Below, one piece after another: positions 1-11,684 of a stretch of 64,000 nucleotides of DNA (position 1 is the stretch's first letter; every line of letters begins with the position of its first letter). The DNA comes from Adiantum capillus-veneris (Eukaryota > Streptophyta > Polypodiopsida > Polypodiales > Pteridaceae). The notes under the pieces are model-generated. The model was not told the DNA's origin and did not search any database. It worked only from the letters and a program-made list of their open reading frames with translations. Both the position numbers and the translations under genes were made by a program. Location: positions 95,268,112 through 95,332,111 of the forward strand of contig CM043945.1 of assembly GCA_014529385.2 (NCBI GenBank). The letters run 5' to 3'.

Positions 1-500
1 TTATTGTTTTCACCTAATCTGAATTAGTATCCAAAATTGAATGAAAACAACAAAATGACAAAACAACAAAATAGAGAAAATAAAAAACAGAGAGAGATGC
101 AAAGAGAGGGAGAGAGGGTTGAACCTTTCAAAAGGTCTCCTCTTTTGAGCACGATGATGCTTCTATTTTTTCGGGATGATGGTCTCTTGCAGCGTCTACG
201 CTGTAGCAACCTCGTATCTCGTACGCGTCGATGGTCCCCTACATGTGCTCAGTATGATGGCGACTTCTCCAGGCGTAGATATGCATCTCCTGCATGTGTT
301 GTGTGTGTGGATTCTCTGTGTTTTTTACCTATGTGCTCGTAACTCTGTGCGTGTTTGTTTCTTTCTAAGTTTGATAGGGTTCACTTACTAAAATTCCACG
401 TAAGCTGTATTATCCCCTTTTATATTAGCAAAGCAATTTTTTTGAAAATAGATAAAACAATGTGATTTTCTATGTTAAAAAATTCTTATCTCTAAAAAAA
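1..500. other. No recognisable gene
   Basis: This AT-rich stretch holds only short open frames without recognisable motifs. A purine-rich run at about 90-120 (repeats of GAGAG) is the only visible structure. Nothing here can be supported as a gene. Confidence 0.5.
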
Positions 501-506
501 AACCCG

Positions 507-826
507 GGCGCTGCCCCTTGACCCCACCCGGCAATCGTGGTGACAAAGGGCTGCCGCCCCTTGACCTTGCTTGGGACGCTGTCCCAAACCCCACATGGGC
601 TGCCACCCCTCGACCCTGCTCGGGGTGTTTCCCCAAACCCTGCGGGGGCTGCCGCCCCTCGACCCTGCTTTGTCCCGAACCGCACAGGGGCTGCCGCCCC
701 TTTACCCTGCTCGGGATGCTACCCCAAACCTCGCGGGGACTGTCGCCCCTCAACCTTGCTCGGAATGTTGCCCGAAAACCCATAGTGACTGCCACCCTAC
801 TTGTGATGCTGCACCAAACCCCACTC
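507..826. repeat. GC-rich ~49-bp minisatellite
   Basis: Six to seven imperfect tandem units of about 49 bp (one of about 40 bp) start near 507, 549, 598, 647, 687, 737 and 786. Each contains a core like GGGCTGCCGCCCCTCGACC followed by CTGCTCGGG and a CCCCAAACC stretch. It is strikingly GC-rich against the AT-rich surroundings. The units can be read as open frames in several phases, but proline/cysteine-rich translations that follow the repeat period are expected from any such array, so no protein is called. Confidence 0.85.
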
Positions 827-827
827 T

Positions 828-975
828 AGACTCTTGTTGCACCATCCTATTCCACTTTCTCAATTGTGGTCTAGCTTAGATAAGCTATGTATCTGAAACC
901 CAGACTCTTGTTGCACCATCCTATTCCACTTTCTCAATTGTGGTCTAGCTTAGATAAGCTATGTATCTGAAACCC
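828..975. repeat. 74-bp perfect tandem duplication
   Basis: Bases 828-901 are repeated directly at 902-975 with no difference that I can see. The unit runs from AGACTCTTGTTGCACC to CTGAAACCC. It abuts the GC-rich minisatellite and the following satellite-like region, and its identity implies a recent event. Confidence 0.9.
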
Positions 976-1394
976 AGTCTCTTTCCTTGCTTCACAACTC
1001 ACCAAGGACAATCAACATAAATAAGTGGTGGTGAATGACTCTATTTTGGAGCTCAAAACTCAAAATTTTCCTTGGACATTGACCATATCCGCAACATGTC
1101 TTAACTATGCTCAAAGCTATTCTCGTCATAGCAAGCTTGGGGGTTTTTGTTTCAAATTTCACCAATTGTCAAATCTTGCTTATCAAGAGAAGCAACAACT
1201 AGGTCGTGCAATAATTCACCTTGGACCTTGCCCCAAATCTTGATTCCACTACAATTCCAAGCCATAATCTAATATAGCAAGGTGTCTTCTATTTGAAAAT
1301 CCACCACTTGGTCCACTACTACTCCAACCCTATTTTCATTCAACTTTGACATTAAAAAGCAATGTTGCTTTCTTGTAGTACACCTTTGCCATTT

Positions 1395-2970
1395 CCCATC
1401 AAAGCTAAGTCCACCACTTGTCAAAGCAAGACTCTTACATAGGGAGGGGGTTTTGGTTTCAAGATTCACCACTTGTCCTTGTTGAAGCAAGTACTTCTTT
1501 GACTTTAGGAATCTACTAGCTCATCTAGTAGTTCACCTTGAGCATTGGCCATTAAAACTACGTCCACCACTTCTCCAAGCTTCCATTGAAGAAAGGTATG
1601 ACTGCTCGGACATTGAGAAGAAAGGCCCTACTATCAACCTTGCTTCCATTGAAAGTGGCAAGGGCTACTTGGACATTGGGAAGTGAGGCCTTGAAATTGT
1701 CCTATGTTTGCCATTAAAACTTATAGGCCCACCTCTTGTCCAAGCTATACTATATTATAGTTGGTCCAATATTCATCACTTCTCCAACCATTGGATTTAT
1801 CTGCTTGTAGTTCACCTTGAACCTTGGCCATTAAAACTAGGTCCACCACTTGTCCAAGCTACCCTCAAATAAAGCAAGGGGGTTTTTGTTTCAAGATCCA
1901 TCAATGCTCCAATTTTGTTTCCACTAAAATAAGCAAGGGCTACTTGGACATTGAGAAGCAAGGCCATACAATAGTTCACCTTGGACATTGGTCATTAAAA
2001 CTAGGTCCACCACTTGTCCAACCTTTACTCTCATTTAGAAAGGGACTTTTGGTTTCAAAATCCATCACTTGTCCAACCTTACTTGCATTGAAAGAAGCAA
2101 GAGATACTTGGACATTGGGAACCAAGATCCTACACCACCTTGGACATTGTCCATTAAAGCTAGGTCCACCACTTGTCCAACCTTTACTCTCATATATAAA
2201 AGGGACTTCTGGTTTCAAGCTCTAGCACTTGTCCAACCTTACTTCCATTAAAAGAAGCAAGGGCTACTTGGACATTAGAACCAAGGCCCTAAAATAGTTC
2301 ACCTTGGACATTAACTAGGTCCACCACTTGTCCAAGCTTTACTCTCTTATATAAAAGGGACTTCTGGTTTCAAGCTCCACCACTTGTCCAACCTTGCTTC
2401 CATCAAAAGAATTAAGGGCTACTTGGACATTGAGAACCAAGGCCCTACAATAGTTCACCTTGTACATTAACTAGGTCCACCACTTGTCCAAGCTTTACTC
2501 TCATATAGAAAGGGACTTTTGGTTTTGAGATCCATCACTTGTCCAACCATACTTCCATTGAAAGAAGTAAGAGATACTTGCACATTGGGAATCAAGTTCC
2601 TACAATACCACCTTGGACACTGGACATTAAAACTAGGTCCATCACTTGCCCAAGCTTTACTCTCATATAGAAAAAGGGACTTTTGGTTTCAAGCTCCACC
2701 ACTTGTCCAACCTTACTTCCATTGAAAGAAGCAAGGGATACTTGGACATTGGGAAGCTTCCTACAATAGCACCTTGAACAATAGCCATAGAACTAGGTCC
2801 ACCATTTCTCCAAGCTTTACCTCAAATAGAAAGGGTCTTTTAATCCAACCTTACTTCCATTGGAAGAAGCAAGAGATACTTGGACATTGACGAGCAAGTT
2901 CCTAAAATAGCACCTTGGACACTGGCCATTACAACTAGGTCCACCACTTGTCCAAGCTATGATATAATAT
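1395..2970. repeat. Satellite-like array of ~160-bp units
   Basis: The phrase GGTCCACCACTTGTCCAAGC recurs at about 1841, 2005, 2164, 2319, 2475, 2637, 2797 and 2939 (spacing 142-164 bp). More diverged forms occur near 1407, 1563 and 1724. Each unit also carries the phrases CAAGGGCTACTTGGACATTG and TAGTTCACCTTGGACATT. Units differ from one another by many substitutions and small indels, so this is an old array, not a recent expansion. The period is close to nucleosome repeat length, as in many plant satellites, but whether it is a satellite family genome-wide cannot be told from one locus. Confidence 0.8.
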
Positions 2971-3101
2971 AGCAATGTCTATAGAGTTATAGTATTCACA
3001 ACCCTTGTGTAATGTGTAATGTAACTTATAAATTTTTTTTCAAAGGGAATTTATCTATAAATATGAACTTAACAAGGTGTTTCTTTTCAACTTACAGGAT
3101 G

Positions 3102-6100
3102 GACTTTGAATCTGGGGAGAAAGTGCATATGGTACTTAATATTGTTGGTATTGGTTTTGTGTGTAGAATAGATCCCGATTTCACTTGTGGTGGTAACAAG
3201 ATAGGGCAAGGAAATGTATCTATACTAGTGGAGGAATGTTTGAAGGATGTGGTCCTCCCTTTTTCTACAATGGATACTACATCTCTCCAAAGCTCATTAT
3301 GGAGTGATGTTCGATGGCCTAAGATTCTTTTGCAAAAATCCATAATGAATGACAACGTAATTGACACAAATGAAAGCTACAATGGTGATGAACAAGGGGA
3401 TCATCTTGATCCTCTAGTTACAGATGAAATACCTATTACAAGCCCATAGTTTGAAATGTCGATATGAGAATCTCGGAGAAATGTCCTTTTAAAGGACGAC
3501 ACAATGATACACATTGTGAATGAAGGGACCATCTTGTATGTATTTCCACATGATTATGTCAATTTTTAGGTACTTGGTGATGAATTTGTGGACGTAGGTA
3601 TTGAAAGGGAGAATGCATTCAGTAAGAATATGCATGAAGTGGGAAGCATTACTTTGCTAAAGTGGACCATCCATTAGACAACCATGTTGGATGGGAGCCC
3701 ACTACAACGCTTTGTTCCTGTTGATGGGATGGATACTAGACATGAGGATGTATCCAATGATGACAATGCTGGGGAAAAACTTAGTGGTAGTGTTGATGTT
3801 CCTTTGCTAAGGAAGAGACGATATAGTTTCATCAACAAGACTCAAAAAGTGCAAGCAGCACCAACTTCTACTTTTTATCGTTCAACTGAGTCAATTCAAA
3901 GGGTTTCATGCATTGATTGTTGTGGAAAAAAATATTGTCAGTTTGCAGATCGTGATTTGTGACAAGATTACGGCAAGAATTTTGGGGAGAGTCTCAAAAA
4001 GCACGCACAAATTATGTATATGATGTTCTATCTATATGCTATCAGAAAGATGAGAAGATGTGATACCACTTCAAGATAAATGGCTCTATTGTTTGCTGCA
4101 GAGCATGGTATGAGCTACATGGAATACCAAAGACATCATTTTATTGCTACAAGGAAACTTCTGAAAACGGTGTGTGCCAATGTGTGCATGGTAACACATG
4201 TACATTGAGAAGAGGACTTCAACATACTAGTTTAGCAAGAGCACTACTAACTGAATTTGTGAATAACAACTCTGAGAAGATGCCACATAGAAGCAGAACA
4301 CTACTAGATGGATCAAGAGAGACTCAATTAGTGATTCCATCAATGCACAAACAAGTTGACATTTTAAGCAAAATCAACACAATACTGGACCAAATGGGCT
4401 ATGAGAAGAAGTTATCTCCATCTTCTTTCGGTAGAATTTGGAACAAAGATTATTCACATGTCACTTTAACAAAGATAGTGAGTTCTCTATGTGCAATGTC
4501 TGTAGTTCAATCAAGGCAAGGCTAGAAGCTAAACCTTCTCTTGAAGAGAGAGCTCTTCTCTTGAGAGAAAGAGAAGTTCACATGGCACAACAGAAGAGTT
4601 CCAGGAGCTTATATTATGCATGGTGCATATATTCAGAAATTCAACCACAAAAGTATGTTTGTATAATCCATGATAAGATGGATCAAAAGAAGACTGTCAT
4701 TCCTAGATCACGCATTGTTCCTAAGGGTGTGGATTTAGGATACAATTTGCAGGTGGTTTTGATAAGTATGATCACTCATGGCCATGGAGAAGGTCATTAT
4801 GGTCACTTTGTCTTGAATGGTTTGTGGCCAGCTGATCCAAATCTTACAATTGGCTCAATTACTAATTGTTTACATAACTTAGAGAGGATAGATAAGCATC
4901 CTCTTGGTGAGCTGGCAACAAATAGACTACCAAGGAGTAGTATCTGTCTACTATATGCTTCGAACTCAAGGAGTGCTTTAGACCACCACAACTTGAGTGA
5001 TGGAAAAGGGCCCATCGTGCAACCATCAGAAGAAAAATTGGGGTCAACATTTTGCAAGTTGCCAGAGAACTTGTTACTATAATTGAATAATTGTGTAGGG
5101 GAAAACAAAAATTGATACTTATTTGCCTATTTGTCAATGCTTAAAGGGGTGTTTTCAAAACTATCCAACTTGGATTTTTGATGGTTGGGCATACACATGA
5201 GGACATAGATGCCATGTTCAGTAAGTTTTAAAAGAAATTGAGAGTTACACAAACATATACTTTGCCACACTTGATGGATACATTACGAAATAGCTCATCT
5301 TCATCTCCAACCCCATTTTTGCTTGAAAAGGTCCCCGATTTCAAGCAATATTGTGATGGTTATCTTTGTGATCAACAAGACATACTTGTTGGACATTCCA
5401 AACCACTTCAATTCAGGTTTTTAATGCAAGATGAGACACCAATGATGCAATATAAGGCACATGTAGGTGTATCAAGTTGGAGTGGAAGTATTTGCCTTTG
5501 GAAAACAGACATAGAAGGCAATCCAATGTTGCCACATGGAGATCCACCTTTGGTGCCAATGGCAGAATATGTCAAGGCTCATGAAGAAGTGATTTTAGGG
5601 TTGAAGAATTATATTAAGTTTTGGAAAAATCTAGGGAATGGTTCAAATGTGCCACGATATTATAGACCTGTGATAGATTTCTGGAGTAAGGTGATTGACG
5701 AGCTTGGAAAAGCAACCATATCAGAGGGAGGATTGTACGAAAATTTTTGGCCAACAACTTAGGACTCCTGTCACCTACAATCCACTACAATGAGCTTACA
5801 ACAAGGAGCAGAAAGATTCCTAGGCCTTGAAGAGTTGAATGATCATTTTTGTGGTCCTCAACGAGATAGACCAAGGGAAGATTTTGATCCTATGTCTGAT
5901 GTGCACCAAGTTGACTTTGTTATGCTAGTTCCAAGTGACATGGAAATCTATCCAGTTTGGCTCTCAATGGCTTTATCAGACATTGATAACGAGCCTACAT
6001 CACCAAACTACAAAAAAACAAATTGATTCAATATTGGGCACATTGTGCAAGAAAGAGTGGGATGACAGATACTCAAGGCTATCAATTGCAAGGATCCACA

Positions 6101-6327
6101 AGTGTGGGAAATGGTAGATGCAAGAAAGAGTGAGATGACGGATACTCAAGGCTATCAACTGCAAGGATCCACAAGTGTGGGAAACGGTAGATGCAATTGT
6201 TTGGTCATGGAGACCCAACAAAGAAGGACCATTTTCTAGAATTAAGATTCCAGAAAGGCATGCTCTAAAAGCTAAAGCAAGTCTTGCTCGTGCACATCAA
6301 CCACACTTGGATCAAAATTTGGAGTAG
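3102..6327 (+). pseudogene. Decayed DDE-like (DUF7869-type) transposase gene
   Basis: A long reading frame can be followed on the plus strand through several stops and frameshifts. Early in-frame stops lie near 3447, 3462, 3570 and 3678. In order it shows: an N-terminal region (from ATG 3102); a Cys-rich segment with SCIDCCGKKYCQF (about 3910-3950); FSMCNVCSSIKARLEAK (about 4480-4530); CIIHDKMDQKKT (about 4650-4690); ITHGHGEGHYGHFVLNGLWP followed by DPN (about 4770-4840); NNCVGENKN (about 5085-5115); and MVGHTHEDIDAMFS (about 5178-5225). The tail runs to a stop at 6325-6327. The D-N-x-x-x-E-N-K-N and G-H-T-H-x-D-I-D motifs are what I know from DUF7869-type proteins, thought to be transposase-derived. 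That family name is from memory. The first acidic residue of the NKN motif reads Asn here (NNCVGENKN), and a 73-bp duplication near the 3' end shifts the frame. It is a dead copy; no terminal inverted repeats were found. Confidence 0.65.
6046..6191. repeat. 73-bp tandem duplication inside the pseudogene
   Basis: Bases 6046-6118 are repeated at 6119-6191 with a few substitutions (for example GAGTGGGATGAC against GAGTGAGATGAC). Because 73 is not a multiple of three, the duplication shifts the reading frame near the 3' end of the transposase-like pseudogene. Downstream, the frame encoding VWETVDAIVWSW follows the second copy and leads to the terminal stop at 6325-6327. Confidence 0.9.
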
Positions 6328-6446
6328 ATTATGCGGAGCTTCTATTGTGATTATAAGAGTCAATTTTGTAAACAAGATCTCTAGCTGTATCAACCTTTCT
6401 TTATTTTATTTAATTAAGAGTGTTTCTTCAAATTCATGCTTTGTTC

Positions 6447-6673
6447 TGTTGGAATTAGGGTTGCAGAGAAACACACACAGCTTGGAGAAGACGAAAGAAG
6501 CTCAAGGCACACAATAGAGAGTGTGTTTCTTAGTGTGCAATGGAAAAAAAGATAGCCCTAGAGTGATGGGCGTATATACAATGCACGGGGGAAAAAACCT
6601 CCTAAAGAGGGAAAAAATGCCCCGGCGGTCCTAGTGTGTTCACACACATCACTACCACATGTATGTGGTAACA
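6447..6673 (-). repeat. Full 227-bp LTR of copia copy 1 (3' LTR)
   Basis: It begins TGTTGGAATTAGGG and ends TATGTGGTAACA on the plus strand, giving TGTT/AACA ends. The adjoining interior AATCCCCCCTGGAG is the complement of a polypurine tract, which fixes this as the 3' LTR of a minus-strand element. It differs from the LTRs of the intact copy by a handful of substitutions (for example AAAAAAAGATAG for AAAGATAGATAG). Confidence 0.95.
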
Positions 6674-6748
6674 AATCCCCCCTGGAGTGATGCGGTGAAC
6701 GAGAGCTGGCACATGAGTAAAGGGAAGTGCCATACCCTGAGGACAGGA

Positions 6749-9700
6749 TCAGTCCACAAAGGGGAGTAAGCCCAAATCTTTGCGGAAAGCTTCAAGCTTC
6801 TCACAAGACAATGCCTTTGTGAAAAGATCTGCAAGGTTGTCCTGTGTTGGCACATAAGCCAAGCTGATCTCTCCTACTGAGAGCCTCTCCCTGACATAGT
6901 GGTAATGCACCTCAATGTGCTTTGTGGGAGCATGAAAAACTGGGTTCCTCGCAACTGCCAATGCGCTCTGACTGTCAGTGTAGATAGTGTTGGCACTGTC
7001 CTGTCCAACACCCAAATCAGCCATAAGGCGTCTGAGCCATACACACTCAACCGTAGCTGTGAAGACTACCCTGTACTCAGCCTCACAACTCGAAGTGGCC
7101 ACAGTAGGTTGCTTCTTGCTCAACCATGATATACATGAACTTCCAAGCATGAAACAAAAACCACTTGTGGACACTCGCGTGTCTAAACAACGAGCCCAAT
7201 GTCAGTATGAAAAAGCATGTAAGTCTGGCGGCAATGATCCCCCCTTGGGATAAAACAAGCCAAGATGTAAAGTGCCACTAAGGTAGCGGAAAATCCTCTT
7301 GACAGCCTGCCAATGCTTAGACCCTGGGCTATGCATAAATCTGCTGACCTGTGAGACTGCAAACTGAATATCCGCCCTCATGTTGCATACATAAATGAGG
7401 CAGCCAACAACAGTTTGGTGAAGAGTGACATCAGCAGGATCACCAGCATAATGTAGACTCAACTTCAAACCTGTTTCCATGGGAGTGGCACTAGGTTTGC
7501 AATCCTCAAGTCCAAACTTACATAGCAATGTCTCTATGTAACTTTTTTGACACAAGGCAATACCACCATCATACTGCTTAAACTGTATACCCAAATAATG
7601 ATGCAACAGCCCCAAATCTTTCATCTTGAAAGTAGCATTCAAATCAGCCTTAAATTCAGCAATATGTCTCTCATTTGGTCCAGTGATTAGCAAATCATCA
7701 ACATAAAGAACCACAATGAGAAGTACATCACCCTCACGCTTTACATACAATGTGCTTTCTATTGGACTGTTACGAAAGCCTTGTTTGACCAAATGAGTGT
7801 CAACTTTCTCATACCAAGCACGAGGAGATTGCTTCAACCCATACAAAGCCTTGTTACATTTGCACACTTTGTCCTCTTGTCCTTTTATGACAAAACCGCG
7901 AGGCTGCGTTACATAAACTTCCTCAAATATGTCACCATTCAAGAAAGCAGTAACAATGTCTGATTGATGTACATCCCAACCAAAATGAGCTGCCAATGCA
8001 CAGAGAAAAGGCACAGTAGTCATACGACAAGTGGGAGCAAAAGTCTCTTCATAATCTATGCCTGCTGTGCATAACCCTTTGCAACAAGTCGAGCCTTATG
8101 GCGATCGATCTCACCATCCGGCTTGCGTTTCAACTTGTAAACCCACTTCGTACCAGTGGCCTTTTTGCCAGGAGGCAAATCACATAAAGTCCATGTGTCA
8201 TTTTCTATAAGTGCATCATATTCTGATTGCATGGCAGCCATCCAATTTTCTGAATTTTGTGCTTCATCAAAAGTTCGAGGCTCCTCAACATCATGTAAGC
8301 TAGACACAGCCAAAGCATAACAATCTGATGCATAAGATGCATGGTGAGAGCCTGAACGAGTACGACTAGACAAAGGTGCATCCCATTTACTGTCACGCAA
8401 AGTGTGCACCAGCCATTTTGGCATACCTCTAGCTTGCTCATTTTCAGCCCTTTCCTCATCAAGTACATCATGTACATCTGCATCAGTAATAGGCTGATCT
8501 AGAACATTTTAAGAAACCCCCATAGGCTGTACATTTGCATCATGTACATCTGCATCACTAATAGGCTGATCTAGAACATTTTCAGAAACCCCCATAGGCT
8601 GTACATTTCCCTCATTGGAACTTACATTCGTATTTCCACCACTGAAAAGAGGCAACAAAGTGTCATAAATGTCCTGTGAGCTTACATTACTGTCTCTAGT
8701 ACATGACAGCAAGGGCTGAACAGAATCTTCCACAAACACTACATCCCGAGAAACCAGAATACGTTTTGTTTGCGGATGATACAACCTGTAACCTTTGCTT
8801 TCAGCACTATAACCAACAAAAATACATTTGACAGCCTTATCATCCAATTTTCTGCGCTGCACTTGTGGCACCAAAGCATATGCCAAACAACCAAAAACAC
8901 ACATGTGCTCAATAGAAGGATTTCTATCATGCCATGCTTCATATGGAGTAATAGACTGCAAAGCTTTCGTAGGACAGCTTTCGTAGCACACATAATGGCC
9001 TCAAGCCAAAAAGAATGCGGCAAAGCTTGACTTTTGACCATACATCGTGCCATTTCCGTCAGTGACCTGTTTTTCCTCTCAGCAACACCATTTTGCTGAG
9101 GTGTATAAGGCAGTGTACATTGGTGTTTTATCCCACAACTAGCCATAAATGCATTAAATTCATGAGACATATACTCCCCCCCTCGATCAGAACGGAGGGT
9201 GCCCATAGTACATTTCGAGACATTTTCAGCCATAGCCAGAAATTGTTTGAAGCACATAAAAATTTCGGACTTCGCTTTAAGCGGAAATACCCATGCATGC
9301 TTGGAGTAGTCATCAATGAAAGTCACGAAGTACAGGTAATTGCCCAAGGACGGAGTTTGCATGGGCCCACAAACATCACTATGCACAAGCTGCAACCTGC
9401 ATGTGGCCCAAACTGAACCATCCTTTGGAAACTTAGAACGCTGCATCTTACCCAAAATACAGCCTTCACAAACATGTTTGACAGGTGCTTCAAGAGGTGG
9501 CAAAGAAGCAAACATATCAGATTTCTACAAACGCAGCAAACTGGCAAAATTCAGATGACCAAAACGTGCATGCCAAAGTTTTGCATCTGAAATAGCCCTT
9601 GAATTTGCAACAGTATTTGCAAAATTTTGTCCACACTTGTCATACAAAGTGAGCTTATACAGACCACATCACAAAAGGCCAGATGCAACAATTTCATCAC

Positions 9701-10172
9701 CAAAACTGAGATCATGAACTGTACATCTGTCATCCACAAATTTGACTACAAGTCCAAGTCTAGCAAGTGCGGATACAGACAAGAGATTCTTCTTGATCCC
9801 AGGTACATAAAGTGCATCAACAAGTGTGAAGGAACTGCCACTAGCAGCAGTGAGCACAATCTTTCCAACTCCTTGAACTGGATAAGAGGCGTTGTTGGCA
9901 CAAGTAACTGAATTCCCATGAGGGACTGACTCGAGAGAGGTAAACAATTCACGATGTGAGGTAATGTGCTTTGTAGCACCACTGTCAAAATACCATACAT
10001 GTGAATCTGCAGCAACTGACAAGCATGCATCATGGACAACAGGATTGTAAGTGCACTCTGCGCTAAAAGCCCATTCTGCATCAACATCAGCAACACAGTC
10101 TCCTTTCACAGAAGACTCAACAATGGCTGCATTTGTAGTGGAACCAGCCATTGTTAGTTTCTTAGTGTGCAA
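6749..10172 (-). pseudogene. Broken copia pol (PR-IN-RT-RH) of copy 1
   Basis: Reading on the minus strand, the order is: a protease fragment with WYFDSGATKHIT (9669-10172); the integrase zinc region and core (8739-9515, with HSDVCGP, SDRGGEY and QQNGVAERKNRS); reverse transcriptase (7202-8424, with YVDDLLITG); and RNase H (6749-7174, with SSCEAEYR and TDSQSALAVA). The frame ends at LGLLPFVD as in the intact copy. Breaks include a stop in the LRLQKSD segment (near 9524), a frameshift near 8990, loss of several bases near 8060 that shifts the RT frame, and a stop near 7190. An extra 72-bp tandem duplication lies at 8466-8609, in the IN-RT linker; one of its copies carries a stop. The gag zinc knuckle is deleted. 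Confidence 0.9.
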
Positions 10173-10305
10173 TGGAAAAATAGATAGCCCTAGAGTGATG
10201 GGTGTATATACAATGCACGGGGGAAAAAACCTCCTAAAGAGGGAAAAAATGCCCCGGCGGTCCTAGTGTGTTCACACACATCACTACCACATGTATATGG
10301 TAACA
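10157..10305 (-). repeat. Truncated 5' LTR of copia copy 1
   Basis: Only the part from GTTTCTTAGTGTGC to TATATGGTAACA is present. The first ~80 bp in plus-strand orientation were removed by the deletion that joined this LTR to gag sequence near ACCAGCCATTGTTAG. The outer end is intact and abuts the TSD. Confidence 0.92.
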
Positions 10306-10310
10306 TGTTC

Positions 10311-11684
10311 ATCCTCTTGACTTTTGGTGTTTATCAACACCACAATCCAATAAGATTTTCACTCTATCTTATCAACAAGTTTGTCTCCTTTTTCCCCACT
10401 TTAAGTTGGAAATTTCCAAATTACATGAATTTGGTCAATTTGGAGATTCCCATAATGCAGGATTTTTACCATAATACCTAATATGGTCTTAGTACCTTTT
10501 CTGACTTATAGATTCTTTGATGATCACGAAATAAAATAAAAAATAATGGTACTTGTTTTGTGTTGAGTTGCAATTTTTGCACCAATCCTTCATCCATGGA
10601 CAATAGTGAGCACTCCCAAGATACCTTTGCTTGACACACTCCCACCAACTCAGCCACTAAAAGTCCATGCATTGGCTGTAATCAAACACGCGCATAGATA
10701 GGCAATAATTTTGTGCACTAGCCATCCCTCCTTGATAGTGTGAATGTTCCCTAAGTGACGTGCTTGCTGTTTTAAAAAAGGGATAACTTCCAACCCCAAT
10801 GCATGCATCACCTTGCATGGTCCGCCATCTAGACTACATGTTTTTCCTTCATCTTCCCTCTCCCGGTCATCTGATGTGCCATCTTTCCCTTAAGTGATAG
10901 ATCCTTCCCTGCTATTCATCCCCTTGTGGCCCACCTACCACCCATTTTCAGTTTACTCTTTGATCACAAATGGGGCATCTCCTTTGATTCCATGCAAAAA
11001 AACGTTTGTACTACCTACCTAGTATGACAAAATATGAGTATTAAAAACCATCATTAACAAGTTAAAACCTTAGCGCAAGGTTTTATCAATTTATTGCCCT
11101 TTTTGCAAATGTTTTTGTTTCACTTCAATTGAAGTTGGTTATCTAGTATTATTATATAGATCAAATTGATTCAAGTATGTGCCCACAATTTTTGAAAAAT
11201 GTTTATTAGGAGGTATCTCACGAGATGCTCCCTTTGGTGTAAAAAAGGAAAAGGGAAGGGGTGCAAAAGTGGAAAGGGGACTAAGACAGTGAGCAAGCAG
11301 GTCAACGGGGCGAGGGCAATGCATGGTCATGGTTTTTTTTACAATAGAAAAGATGCACAAGGCATAGGAGAGCACATGTCCACCTGACTGGTCTAGCTCA
11401 ACATTGGCAGAGTAACGCTTGGGGGATCTCAATTCAAATCCCTTCAATTTTGAAGCTTGAATTGCAAGGCAAGTCATTGTCTCAACTAAATCTATGAAAA
11501 TTTTGGCTAGTAAAAATGAAAGGAGCTAGTATGTGGTATGGACCCCCGCCCAATCTCGAAAAAATAAAAAACCCTTCAAAACATATCAAATACATAATTG
11601 AAGGGCGTGTTTAGGAAATAAAAGTCCAAGGGAAATGGAAAGCCAAACGATTTTTTTATATGGTCATATAAAGAGGTGGTTGAG
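10311..11684. other. Intergenic, no recognisable gene
   Basis: No protein motif, RNA gene or clear repeat was seen. A 112-codon open frame on the minus strand near 11139-11477 has no recognisable features and is not called. Confidence 0.4.

Larger units (their letters stand above)
6447..10305 (-). mobile_element. Ty1/copia element copy 1, internally deleted, TSD TGTTC
   Basis: This minus-strand copia element has one full LTR (6447-6673, its 3' LTR) and a truncated 5' LTR (10157-10305). Both outer ends are intact and are flanked by the 5-bp duplication TGTTC at 6442-6446 and 10306-10310, so this is a genuine insertion that later suffered an internal deletion. Compared with the intact copy at 23,636-28,773, it lacks about 1.3 kb. 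The missing part covers nearly all of gag, the primer binding site and the first ~80 bp (plus-strand sense) of the LTR. Its interior keeps protease to RNase H order but is frameshifted. It cannot be autonomous, because the primer site is gone. Confidence 0.95.

Noticed and set aside
470-879. Overlapping open frames of 70-106 codons on both strands
   Set aside because: All follow the period of the GC-rich minisatellite; composition and overlap show repeat translation, not coding.
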